Assembly (NCBI GenBank): GCA_947652735.1
Contig: CANTEG010000003.1
Location: forward strand, 124,001 to 188,000
Direction of reading: 5' to 3'
DNA: 64,000 nucleotides
Origin: an uncultured Lachnospiraceae bacterium
GTDB lineage: Bacteria > Bacillota > Clostridia > Lachnospirales > Lachnospiraceae
In this document: positions 44,467-52,640 of the stretch, one piece after another
Numbering within the stretch: position 1 is the first letter of the stretch
Layout of the letters: every line of letters starts with the position of its first letter
Notes under the pieces: model-generated
Databases searched by the model: none
Seen by the model: only the letters and a program-made list of their open reading frames with translations
What the model was told of the DNA's origin: nothing
Program-made: the position numbers and the translations under genes

Positions 44467-44540
44467 CCTGCTAAGATTCGCCCAAAGTGCCATAAAAGTA
44501 GTGGTAGTATAAAGAGTGCCGAAGGCACTTTGTTCTTGAA
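44467..44540. repeat. Dispersed hairpin repeat, copy 1
   Basis: Begins CCTGCTAAGATTCG and contains a perfect 9-bp inverted repeat, CAAAGTGCC (44483-44491) and GGCACTTTG (44524-44532). A 74-nt copy with few differences is at 52485-52558. It directly abuts the stop of the transposase relic. Confidence 0.75.
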
Positions 44541-44603
44541 TAATGCTAAAGGGTAGGCTATAATGTGCTAAGTGGCTGCATTTCCCATATGGAACGGTTC
44601 TAA

Positions 44604-44634
44604 GGAACTGGCACAAGGATGGGATGATGTTCAA
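44604..44634 (+). repeat. Intergenic repeat copy D, upstream of rmlC
   Basis: GGAACTGGCACAAG, GATGGGATGATGTTCAA, aligned with copies B, C and E. It ends 18 nt before the rmlC ATG; the ORF extension to 44572 crosses it and is not considered coding. A second GGAAC and GGTTC lie just upstream (44591-44600). Confidence 0.5.
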
Positions 44635-44652
44635 AAGGTGGAGGTTTTTACG

Positions 44653-45237
44653 ATGAAAGAGGTTTTCGGCAAAATAACGGTAGAGACTTGTGATATAGAC
44701 GGATTAAAGGTAATCAGTCCTTCTGTTTTTGGGGATGACAGGGGATACTTTATGGAGACATACCAAAAGCAGGACTTTCAGGCGGCAGGTATCGATGTGG
44801 AATTTGTACAGGATAATCAGTCAAGCTCAAAAAAGGGTGTATTACGTGGTTTGCATTTTCAGATAAATTATCCCCAGGACAAGCTGGTAAGGGTTGTGAG
44901 CGGTGAAGTATTTGATGTGGCAGTTGACCTTAGAAAGGATTCCAAAACCTTTGGAAAGTGGTATGGGGTTTTACTTTCTGCCGAGAATAAAAAGCAGTTT
45001 TTTATTCCGAAAAACTTTGCACATGGATTTATCGTTCTTTCGGACAGTGCGGAATTTACTTATAAATGTTCGGATTTTTACCACCCAAATGATGAGGGAG
45101 GGCTTTATTTTGATGACCCTGATATAGGTGTGCAGTGGCCGCTTCCAAGTGGTTTTACAAAGGATATGCTTATTATTTCGGATAAGGATAAAAAGTGGGC
45201 AGGAATCAAAGAATATAAGAAGGAACCTGCTAAGTAA
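44653..45237 (+). CDS. rmlC: dTDP-4-dehydrorhamnose 3,5-epimerase
   Basis: A 194-residue RmlC cupin enzyme acting on dTDP-4-keto-6-deoxyglucose in dTDP-L-rhamnose synthesis. The catalytic histidine is in GVLRGLHFQ, with KLVRVVSGEVFDVAVDLR, FIPKNFAHGF and the DPDIGVQWP end block. The ATG at 44653, behind GGTGGAGG, gives the usual N-terminus. RmlA, B and D are not in the window, so it is separated from the rest of its pathway or they lie elsewhere. It supports rhamnose in the polymer handled by the adjacent Wzm/Wzt exporter and by the DUF1972 transferase at 16497. Confidence 0.95.
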   Translation: MKEVFGKITVETCDIDGLKVISPSVFGDDRGYFMETYQKQDFQAAGIDVEFVQDNQSSSKKGVLRGLHFQINYPQDKLVRVVSGEVFDVAVDLRKDSKTFGKWYGVLLSAENKKQFFIPKNFAHGFIVLSDSAEFTYKCSDFYHPNDEGGLYFDDPDIGVQWPLPSGFTKDMLIISDKDKKWAGIKEYKKEPAK

Positions 45238-45252
45238 TGGGCAGATGTTCAA
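45222..45252 (+). repeat. Intergenic repeat copy E, overlapping the rmlC stop
   Basis: GGAACCTGCTAAG, TAATGGGCAG, ATGTTCAA. Its arms can pair as GAAC with GTTC and CTGC with GCAG. The first half encodes the last codons of rmlC, and the element ends 38 nt before the exporter permease start. Confidence 0.6.
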
Positions 45253-45289
45253 GATAAACTTTTAGGCAGAAAGGAATAATAATTATAAC

Positions 45290-46252
45290 ATGGATAAAAA
45301 ATATACAGGTGTCTCGGCACTGGTCAGTCTGGGTGTTTTCGGACTGGCATTATTATGGGCACCTAAGGACAAAGGAATGCATGAGGCATTCATTGCTGCC
45401 ATAGCATCATTTGTCATATTGTTTGTACTGCTTCAACTAAATAAAGAGCCAATTATGGGCATGATAAACGGAACAATAAAAAGCAGGAAGCAGGTGACTG
45501 CTCTTGCAAAAAGTGATTTTAGGGGAAGATACTCAGGCTCCTATTTCGGTGCTTTTTGGGGCATTGCACAGCCGACAATGACGATTCTGCTGTTTTGGTT
45601 TGTTTTTCAGGTGGGTTTCAGAAGCCAGCCGGTTTCGGATGCACCGTTTCTTTTGTGGCTTGTGGCAGGCATGATGCCGTGGAATTTTTTTCAGGATGCG
45701 TGGACATCCAGCAATCGTGCATTTGTGGGCTATGACTATATCGTAAAAAAAATAGTGTTTAATGTTGACATTCTTCCGATGGTTAAAATACTGGCATCCT
45801 GCATTATGAACATCATTTACAATATGATTATTCTTGTGGTGTTCATGCTATATGGCTGGTTCCCGGGTGTGCACATTTTAGATATGCTGTATTTCTCCGT
45901 GTGCCTTACCATGTTTGCGTGGGGGCTTTCCATGATAACGGCAACTGTGACAGTTTTTGTCAAGGATGTCAGCCAGTTACTCACAATTGTAATGCAGTTT
46001 GTAATGTGGCTTACACCTATCATGTGGGATTATCATATGCTTGATGCAGTTTCGACAAAGCTTAAGTGGGTATATTTGCTCAATCCGCTGTTTTATGTTG
46101 TAAATGGCTATAGAGAGGCACTCATAGATGGTAAATGGTTCTTCAATCATTTTTATATGATGGCGTGGTTCTGGCTTGTAACTATTGTTATCGACATAAT
46201 CGGAATCAGGCTTATGCGGACATTTAAGCCACATTTTGCAGATATATTGTAG
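45290..46252 (+). CDS. wzm: Wzm-like polysaccharide ABC exporter, permease
   Basis: A 320-residue ABC-2 permease. Two extra N-terminal hydrophobic segments (about residues 8-25 and 36-52) precede the family entry motif (KSDFRGRYSGSYFGAFWGI), followed by about six membrane segments with VFQVGF and WLTPIMWDY. It is longer than the TagG-like protein at 17760. It works with the ATPase 24 nt downstream to export a completed lipid-linked polysaccharide. The ribosome-binding site (AAGGA, 45271) is rather far from the ATG. The neighbour genes suggest a chain-terminated, rhamnose-containing polymer. Confidence 0.87.
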   Translation: MDKKYTGVSALVSLGVFGLALLWAPKDKGMHEAFIAAIASFVILFVLLQLNKEPIMGMINGTIKSRKQVTALAKSDFRGRYSGSYFGAFWGIAQPTMTILLFWFVFQVGFRSQPVSDAPFLLWLVAGMMPWNFFQDAWTSSNRAFVGYDYIVKKIVFNVDILPMVKILASCIMNIIYNMIILVVFMLYGWFPGVHILDMLYFSVCLTMFAWGLSMITATVTVFVKDVSQLLTIVMQFVMWLTPIMWDYHMLDAVSTKLKWVYLLNPLFYVVNGYREALIDGKWFFNHFYMMAWFWLVTIVIDIIGIRLMRTFKPHFADIL

Positions 46253-46275
46253 AACACGGGAATTGGTGGTAAAAG

Positions 46276-47598
46276 ATGGGTAAAGATGTAGTAACGGTTA
46301 AAAATTTATCAAAGATGTACAAGCTGTATTCCAACGGAAAAGACAGGATTCGGGATGCCCTTTCGCCGGGCGGCAAGAAACGGTATAAGGAGCACTATGC
46401 CTTAAGAAATATCAATTTCACCATTGGACAGGGTGAAACTGTGGGAATTATCGGCACAAATGGTTCGGGAAAATCCACGATTTTAAAGCTAATTACAGGA
46501 CTGCTCACACCGACAGAGGGTGAGATTCGCGTGGATGGAAGAATTTCCGCACTGCTTGAGCTTGGCGCAGGCTTTAATCCTGAGTATACGGGAATTGAAA
46601 ATATATATTTAAACGGAACCCTGCTTGGATATTCCAAGGAGGAAATGAAAACGAAAATTGATGATATTGTGGAATTTGCTGATATAGGAGATTATGTAAA
46701 CCAACCTGTAAAGACATATTCGTCAGGTATGTTTGTCAGGCTGGCATTTGCAGTTGCAATTAACATTGACCCTGAGGTTCTTATTATTGATGAGGCACTT
46801 TCCGTTGGAGATATATTTTTCCAGTCCAAGTGTTTCCGTAAGTTTGAGGAATTTAAGAATAACGGAAAGACCATTTTGTTTGTCAGCCATGACCTTGGAA
46901 GTATTATGCGCTATTGTGACAAGGTAGTCTTATTGAACAAGGGACATATGGTGAAGATGGGTGATCCGAAAGAAATCATAGACATCTACAAGAAAATCCT
47001 TGTAAACCAGTATGATGAGGACGATGACGATTATGGCAACGCAGAGGGAACGAGCTTAGAACAGCTTGCCGCTATGGCAAAGGATGACGGGATTGTTCTT
47101 TGGCGTGACAATTTCGGTGTGAATCCGACGGTTCTTGATTACGGTGACAGGAGAGCAGAAATATTTGATTTCTGTGTTACTGATTCAAAGGGTATCATAA
47201 CAAACAGTGTAGAAAAAAACGGAATATTTAATATAAAAGTAAGGGTGCGGTTCCATGAGGCAGCGGATGACCCTATATTTGCATACTCCTTTAAGGACCG
47301 TATGGGAAACGAGCTGACGGGAACAAACACCTTGTTTGAAAAATCTGATGTGGGACATGTGGAAGCAGGCGAGGTTGTTGAGGTTACATTTACACAAAAA
47401 ATGACTCTTTGCTCAGGGGAGTATCTTGTATCCCTTGGATGTACAAATTATGAGGGCGTTGATTTTGTGGTGTATCACAGGCTTTATGATGCGTTTAACG
47501 TAACGGTTGTTTCACACAAGGACAGTGTTGGATTTTTTGACCTGAACAGTGAGATTGAGGTAAAGCGGATTGTGAAATCCGATGGGACGGACGTGTAA
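46276..47598 (+). CDS. wzt: Wzt-like ABC exporter ATPase with C-terminal substrate-binding domain
   Basis: A 440-residue protein. The ATPase domain (1-245) has Walker A GTNGSGKST (60-68), LLELGAGFNPEYTG, signature TYSSGMFVRLAF, Walker B EVLIIDEALSVGD and H-loop VSHD. After an acidic linker (DEDDDDYG) a second domain (about 265-430) has the beta-sandwich pattern of Wzt C-terminal domains (ITNSVEKNGIFNIKVRVRF; CSGEYLVSLGCTNYEG). In E. coli O9a this domain binds the terminal modification on the finished chain and licenses export. The next gene resembles the enzyme that makes that modification, so chain-length-controlled export is likely here. Confidence 0.9.
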   Translation: MGKDVVTVKNLSKMYKLYSNGKDRIRDALSPGGKKRYKEHYALRNINFTIGQGETVGIIGTNGSGKSTILKLITGLLTPTEGEIRVDGRISALLELGAGFNPEYTGIENIYLNGTLLGYSKEEMKTKIDDIVEFADIGDYVNQPVKTYSSGMFVRLAFAVAINIDPEVLIIDEALSVGDIFFQSKCFRKFEEFKNNGKTILFVSHDLGSIMRYCDKVVLLNKGHMVKMGDPKEIIDIYKKILVNQYDEDDDDYGNAEGTSLEQLAAMAKDDGIVLWRDNFGVNPTVLDYGDRRAEIFDFCVTDSKGIITNSVEKNGIFNIKVRVRFHEAADDPIFAYSFKDRMGNELTGTNTLFEKSDVGHVEAGEVVEVTFTQKMTLCSGEYLVSLGCTNYEGVDFVVYHRLYDAFNVTVVSHKDSVGFFDLNSEIEVKRIVKSDGTDV

Positions 47599-47616
47599 GA
47601 AAATGGTGGAGAATGA

Positions 47617-49764
47617 ATGACAAATACTATTGGCAAAGTGAAATTGAATGACGATTGCTATATGGGCTATGATGAGGAGCATGGAACAGATACGGACGAT
47701 ATGCTCCTTGCACTATTCAACAAACATATGGATGATGAGTCATACAGTGGTTGGATGGAGCGGGAGATTGAAGAAAGAAAATCATGGGATGTTCTTTTTT
47801 CCCTGTCATATGTGCGACAAAACATCATAGAGTGGCTTCCAATAAGGCAAGGGACAAATGTTTTGGAGATTGGCTCGGACACAGGTGCCATAACGGAGCT
47901 TCTTGCCAAAAGGGGATGTCATATTACATGTGTTGAACCATCCAAAAAGCGTTCACTGATAAATGCTGCAAGAAACAGCAGGCAGGAAAATATTTCTATT
48001 ATGGTTGGTGATTTTAAGACGGTTTGCCATAAGCTTACTGATAAGTATGATTTTGTACTTCTTATTGGTGCTTTGGATAATGCCTTGATTACCGGCTATT
48101 CCTTTGATGAGCATGATGTGCTTATGAATCTCCTTGTAAACTATATGAAACAAGATGCGGCACTTGTGATAGCTGCTGACAATAAGTACGGATTAAAATA
48201 TCTTGCAGGATGCAGGGAGTATTATACAGGAAGATATTATGAGGGAATAGAGGGCTTTAACAACAGCAAACATATAAGAACCTATACGAGAAAAGGACTG
48301 GAAAACAGGCTCCACGCATGTGGTTTTTTAAGCACTACTTTTTATTATCCGTATCCTGATTTCAGGATTCCCCTCGATATTTTTTCAACAGCGTACATGC
48401 CTGCAAAGGGAAGTCTTGACAAAAATGGTTTTTTCTTTGATGGCGACAGGATAAAAACCTTTAACGAGTCAAAGGTATATGACAGCCTGATAGAGGATGA
48501 AATGTATGCGGATATGGCAAACTCTTTTCTGGCGGTTGCATGGCGGGAGCCTGAACAGTGTCTGCCTGCCCTATATACAAGATATTCGGTGGAAAGAAGC
48601 AGGGAGAAACAAATAAGGACAAGCATCATAAGAGAACAGGATAAAAAAAGTGTTGTCAAGCATCCGTATACCGAGGCTTCCTGTGCGTATGTCAGAGGTA
48701 TATATGACAGCTACGTTAAGCTTAAGGATGGGATAGACAAAGCAGCCTTTGATATAAACAAATGCAGTCAGAGTGGAAATGATGTAATATTTGAATATAT
48801 TTCAGGAAATACCCTTGAGACAGCATTGGATGAGGCATGGAATAAGGATAGGAAGCGTTTTTATACACTTTTGGATGAATATAAAAAACGTGTTTATACT
48901 GCATTTCCAACAAGTGACTTTGAGATAACAACGGGTTTTAATATGGTATTTGGGGAGGTTTCCTTTGAACGGACGCTTCAGGCGGGAGCACTGGCTGATG
49001 TGGACCTTATATTTGGCAACATTATAATAAATGACAAATGGACAATCATAGATTATGAGTGGACGTTTGATTTTCCTGTACCGTTAAATTATATATTATA
49101 CAGGGCTGTCTTTGATTATGCCTATAAGAATGATAGAAGAAGCTATCTGTGGGATGAAAATTTATATGGCTATATGGGACTTGCTGATGATGAACTTCGG
49201 CAGTATAGAATGATGGATGCACAGTTTCACAAATATGTAAATGGAAATCAGACATCCCTTGGAATTATCAATGAGGCAATCGGAAACAGAAGCTTTGATG
49301 CAGTTGCCTTTGCCACCTCAAAAAATCCTGATGTCATTCAGGTTTACACGGATAGGGGCGATGGTTTTTCAGAGGAAAATTCCATGCTTGTCAAAACATT
49401 TTTTGATGCAAATGGAGACAGGCATGCAGTTATAACAAATATAAGGGGGTGCAGGCATTTAAGGATTGACCCTGCTGCGTGTCCTTGTGCTGTGAAAATA
49501 AAGTCACTTGTGGGGGAAACCGATGACGGAACAAGTATACCGCTTCAGTATTATGCAGATATCGTGTCGTCCAAACATGGGTATGATACATACAAGACTG
49601 ATGACCCGCAGATGTTTGTCAAGGATATGAATGAGAATATCGCCAAAATTGAAATGATATTTGAGGTAAATGAGGTGACCCGTGATTATGCCGAAATGCA
49701 GGAAGAACGGTTGTCTAAACTTAAATTTAAAATAAATAACAGGATATATGGAGGCACAAAGTGA
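47617..49764 (+). CDS. WbdD-like methyltransferase-kinase fusion, probable chain terminator
   Basis: A 715-residue protein. An N-terminal class I SAM methyltransferase (about 60-250) has motif I VLEIGSDTGAITELL (83-97), VEPSKKR and a DFVLLIGALD segment. A kinase/aminoglycoside-phosphotransferase-like region (about 335-520) has a hinge FEYISGNTLE (392-401), a catalytic-loop-like DVDLIFGNII (461-470) and a metal-binding-like IIDYEW (477-482). This order matches E. coli WbdD, which phosphorylates then methylates the non-reducing end of the O9a chain. The C-terminal about 190 residues are unassigned. It directly follows wzt. Catalytic residues look plausible but diverged; the chain-terminator role is inference. 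Confidence 0.72.
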   Translation: MTNTIGKVKLNDDCYMGYDEEHGTDTDDMLLALFNKHMDDESYSGWMEREIEERKSWDVLFSLSYVRQNIIEWLPIRQGTNVLEIGSDTGAITELLAKRGCHITCVEPSKKRSLINAARNSRQENISIMVGDFKTVCHKLTDKYDFVLLIGALDNALITGYSFDEHDVLMNLLVNYMKQDAALVIAADNKYGLKYLAGCREYYTGRYYEGIEGFNNSKHIRTYTRKGLENRLHACGFLSTTFYYPYPDFRIPLDIFSTAYMPAKGSLDKNGFFFDGDRIKTFNESKVYDSLIEDEMYADMANSFLAVAWREPEQCLPALYTRYSVERSREKQIRTSIIREQDKKSVVKHPYTEASCAYVRGIYDSYVKLKDGIDKAAFDINKCSQSGNDVIFEYISGNTLETALDEAWNKDRKRFYTLLDEYKKRVYTAFPTSDFEITTGFNMVFGEVSFERTLQAGALADVDLIFGNIIINDKWTIIDYEWTFDFPVPLNYILYRAVFDYAYKNDRRSYLWDENLYGYMGLADDELRQYRMMDAQFHKYVNGNQTSLGIINEAIGNRSFDAVAFATSKNPDVIQVYTDRGDGFSEENSMLVKTFFDANGDRHAVITNIRGCRHLRIDPAACPCAVKIKSLVGETDDGTSIPLQYYADIVSSKHGYDTYKTDDPQMFVKDMNENIAKIEMIFEVNEVTRDYAEMQEERLSKLKFKINNRIYGGTK

Positions 49765-50801
49765 TGTACCTTACAGTAACAAATATAATATTGACAGTGG
49801 TAGTGTTGGGCGTTGTACCCATACTCATGGGAAATACGATTTGTATCCTGTGTGATGAGGAGCTTTTGTGGGGGAAAAGCTATGTAATCGGCATGATGAG
49901 TATGTGGGCAATCTGTCAGCTTATTTCCGTGCCTGTCATACTTGCAAAGGGTTCATTTTTAATTGTTGTTGCCATGCTTTCAGGGGTTTTTGTTATTATA
50001 TCAAGCTACGCACTTGTCAGAAAAAAATATCCCACAGTATCATTTCATATACAAAATATATGGGACAAGCTTGGATTTGTCGTGATGATTATTTTTATAC
50101 TTGCCATTGTAGTGCTCGGTGTTGTTTTACAACACACGGATAACGATGATTCAAGATTTGTTGCCAATGCCGTGGATATATGCAGGACAAACCGTATGTT
50201 TCTCACCAATCCTGCATCGGGAGAGCTGTTAGGGGAATGGCGCGGAGAGCTTATAAAGGATGTAACATCACCGTGGGCAGTGTTTATTGCGTGGGTTGCT
50301 ACGCTTACGGGTGTAAGTGCAACCGTGACGGCACATGTGATACTCCCCATTTTTATTTATATAATGATAGGATGTATCTATTTCATGCTGTCAAAGGAGC
50401 TTGTGGGTGACAGGCTGGTATATCGTTCCCTGTTTGTTTGCTTTGCCATATTAGTGACGGTGTTTGGCTTTTACAGTAATGCAAGTGCAGAGGCTTACAC
50501 GATGCTCAGAATATGGCAGGGAAAGGCAGTTGTGGCAGGCGTGGGCGTCCCGCTTGTATTTTTGCTTTGCATGTGGATATACAGGGAATATGAGAAGAAA
50601 TCATACTATGTTCTGCTGCTGATATGTGAAATGGCACTGTGTCTCCTGTCGGGCATGGGAATCATAATTGGTGCTGTTATGGCAGGGTGTCTTGGATTTG
50701 TATATGGCATTGTAAAGAAAAATATCAGGGTATGCTTTGGTATATGGCTGACCGTATTTCCATGTGCAGTTTTTTATGCGGTGAATGCTTTGTTGGGGTA
50801 A
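49764..50801 (+). CDS. DUF6077-like polytopic membrane protein
   Basis: A 345-residue membrane protein with about nine hydrophobic segments and an outward loop rich in acidic and aromatic residues (LQHTDNDDSRFVANAVDICR). The layout resembles DUF6077 and GT-C-type proteins of clostridial polysaccharide loci. Start choice is ambiguous: GTG at 49761 or ATG at 49764, both behind GGAGG; it overlaps the previous stop. Four bases separate it from the next gene, whose N-terminal membrane part could be the missing second half of a longer DUF6077 protein. Function is unknown; assembly or modification of the exported polymer is a reasonable guess. Confidence 0.65.
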   Translation: MYLTVTNIILTVVVLGVVPILMGNTICILCDEELLWGKSYVIGMMSMWAICQLISVPVILAKGSFLIVVAMLSGVFVIISSYALVRKKYPTVSFHIQNIWDKLGFVVMIIFILAIVVLGVVLQHTDNDDSRFVANAVDICRTNRMFLTNPASGELLGEWRGELIKDVTSPWAVFIAWVATLTGVSATVTAHVILPIFIYIMIGCIYFMLSKELVGDRLVYRSLFVCFAILVTVFGFYSNASAEAYTMLRIWQGKAVVAGVGVPLVFLLCMWIYREYEKKSYYVLLLICEMALCLLSGMGIIIGAVMAGCLGFVYGIVKKNIRVCFGIWLTVFPCAVFYAVNALLG

Positions 50802-50805
50802 AAAA

Positions 50806-52362
50806 ATGAGCGAATTGATAGAATTACTTAAAAATCCTATAAGAGAAACCATGAGCAGCTATTACGGCGACAAACGGATTTTGCTGCTTATGGCTGTGTG
50901 TTTTTTGTATCTTCTTTTTGCATCAAAGGAGCTTAGGAGAAAGCTTATTTATCCTGTCATGCTGATGGCGGTAGTCATTGTCAATCCTATTTTGTACAAA
51001 TATATATTCAGTAAGATTGTGTACAAGCGGATGTTCTGGGTGATTGCAGATGTGATTGTTATACCGGCGGCTACGGTTACACTGATGCGGGATTGCAGGA
51101 AAAAGTGGCAAAAAGCAATCATCGGGCTTGTGTCAGTTTTGGCTGTGATGTTTGCAGGAAATATTGTCTACAGCCATGAAAACTATGTGCGGATTCAAAA
51201 TATGGAAAAGCTTTCGGACACAACTAAGGGCGTGTGCGATATTATGCTTGCGTATGACGATTCCCCAAGATGCATATTACCGGTTGAAATTGCCGTGGAG
51301 GCAAGGGTCTACAATGGAAATATTGAGCCGATGTTTGGCAGGGACTGCTATGGATTTATTATGCGTGCGGGAGCAAGAGAGCGTGCATTGGCAAACAGTA
51401 TTGACAGTGTATCGCCTGACTACGAAAAAATATTGTTTTATGCAAGAGCAGAGGAACGAAGCTTCGTTGTGGCAGAAAGCATTAAGCCCATAAGTGGGGA
51501 ACTGCTTGAAAAATACAGTTACAGCCAGATAGGTTCTTATGGTAAATACGATGTATACTATTGTGCACCTGAACCAGATGACAATATGGGCTGGCTGGTT
51601 ACACAGCTTGCTTCTTACAGGGTAGAAAACAGGCTGCTGCACAGATATGTGATAGAGGACGCAGGCGGGCATTTGATTGTCATTGATGGAGGTACAGACA
51701 GGGGGGATGCCACCCTTATGCAGTATATACAGGATTATGGCGGCAATGTTGACGCATGGATTATAACAAGCTACGCACCTGAAAGCGCAGGGGCATTTGC
51801 AGATTTGATGGATAAGTATGACATTCATATAAACAGCTTATATGTGCCTGAATTTGCAGAGGAGGAATATAAGTCGGTGGCCACCCAAAAGCAGTGGAGC
51901 TTATATGAAACATGTAAATCCTTTTTCGGAAAGGCGGACAATGTTCAGAAGCTGAAACAGGGAGATACAATTGACATTTACGGACTTAAGGTGGATATTT
52001 TAAGTGATTTGATAGTAAAAAATGGTGAAAAAGTAAGCAGAGGTGCAATGACACTTGCCCTTACGGGAAGGGAAGAAACGATGCTTTATTGTTCCATTGC
52101 AGGCAGGCTGACCAAAACGCTTTTATCTGGGATTTCGGATGATTACAATATAAAGTATATTCAGCTTGCCAACAGTGGCAGGGTACTAGATGGGAAGGCA
52201 TATCATACATTAAATCCTGAGGCCGTTTTTATAGATGCATCAAATGGCTTTATGGAGACAGAAAAAGGACAAAATTCATATAATATAAAAGCTTATTTTG
52301 AAGAACAGGGTGTGGGTGTATATCAGTTTGATACATGTCCGAATTCTGTGCATATTCACTAA
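50806..52362 (+). CDS. Membrane protein with a degenerate metallo-beta-lactamase-like domain
   Basis: A 518-residue protein. Residues 24-122 form about four membrane segments; 140-255 is a soluble stretch ending ISGELLEKYSYSQIGSYGKY then DVYYC. From about 285 a ComEC-type metallo-beta-lactamase fold seems to begin: HLIVIDGGTDRGDATLM (289-305) corresponds to the DGG strand. Where active enzymes have T-H-x-H-x-D-H it reads TSYAPESAG (321-329), so the metal ligands are missing. The domain is probably non-catalytic, perhaps a binding module. The ATG at 50806 follows GGGG. It is coupled to the DUF6077-like gene and ends the second exporter operon. Confidence 0.68.
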   Translation: MSELIELLKNPIRETMSSYYGDKRILLLMAVCFLYLLFASKELRRKLIYPVMLMAVVIVNPILYKYIFSKIVYKRMFWVIADVIVIPAATVTLMRDCRKKWQKAIIGLVSVLAVMFAGNIVYSHENYVRIQNMEKLSDTTKGVCDIMLAYDDSPRCILPVEIAVEARVYNGNIEPMFGRDCYGFIMRAGARERALANSIDSVSPDYEKILFYARAEERSFVVAESIKPISGELLEKYSYSQIGSYGKYDVYYCAPEPDDNMGWLVTQLASYRVENRLLHRYVIEDAGGHLIVIDGGTDRGDATLMQYIQDYGGNVDAWIITSYAPESAGAFADLMDKYDIHINSLYVPEFAEEEYKSVATQKQWSLYETCKSFFGKADNVQKLKQGDTIDIYGLKVDILSDLIVKNGEKVSRGAMTLALTGREETMLYCSIAGRLTKTLLSGISDDYNIKYIQLANSGRVLDGKAYHTLNPEAVFIDASNGFMETEKGQNSYNIKAYFEEQGVGVYQFDTCPNSVHIH

Positions 52363-52374
52363 TGAAAAATTAAG

Positions 52375-52436
52375 AAGCTGCCGTACTAAGAAAAGTTATA
52401 TAATAATATAACATTTTTAGTGCGGCAGCTTTTTTG
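52375..52436 (+). terminator. Terminator of the second exporter operon
   Basis: AAGCTGCCG (52375-52383) pairs with CGGCAGCTT (52423-52431), and the stem continues through ACTAA/TTAGT into GTTATAT/ATATAAC. A T-tract follows. It lies 12 nt after the stop codon. Confidence 0.9.
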
Positions 52437-52439
52437 CTT

Positions 52440-52558
52440 TATAGGAAAGTCCTTCGAACTTTCCTATAAGGCAGGATTAACAATCCTGCTAAGATTCGCC
52501 CAAAGTGCCATAAAAGTGGTGGCAGCATAAAAAGTGTCGAAGGCACTTTGTTCTCGAA
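52440..52558. repeat. Hairpin cluster containing dispersed repeat copy 2
   Basis: Three perfect inverted repeats in a row. TATAGGAAAGT / ACTTTCCTATA (52440-52450, 52458-52468). GCAGGATT / AATCCTGC (52471-52478, 52482-52489). CAAAGTGCC / GGCACTTTG (52501-52509, 52542-52550). The part from 52485 on is the same element as 44467-44540, which lacks the first hairpins. It resembles a small non-autonomous element or REP-like unit. No target-site duplication is obvious. Confidence 0.75.
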
Positions 52559-52562
52559 AACA

Positions 52563-52590
52563 TGAAACCAATAAGGATGTTTTTGCGACT
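52563..52590 (+). promoter_or_regulatory. ECF-type promoter of the sigma factor gene
   Basis: TGAAACC (52563-52569), 16-nt spacer, CGACTTATAT from 52586. This matches the -35 TGAAAC and -10 CGnC pattern of extracytoplasmic-function sigma promoters. The same arrangement recurs at 54419-54447 after the sigma gene. The start codon is 50 nt downstream of the -10. Confidence 0.65.
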
Positions 52591-52640
52591 TATATTATGG
52601 GAGTTTGAGTTCAAATGAAGCAGATGGAGGATAAAACATT

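Noticed and set aside
44572-44652. N-terminal extension of RmlC
   Set aside because: It crosses repeat copy D; GGTGGAGG before the ATG at 44653 gives the normal RmlC N-terminus.
50785-50806. Programmed frameshift joining the DUF6077-like gene to the next gene at TAAAAAAATG
   Set aside because: The shift would have to be +1 before a stop, with no known slippery site; a GGGG ribosome-binding site and ATG explain separate translation.
52440-52558. CRISPR array
   Set aside because: The hairpins differ from each other and there is no regular repeat-spacer spacing.
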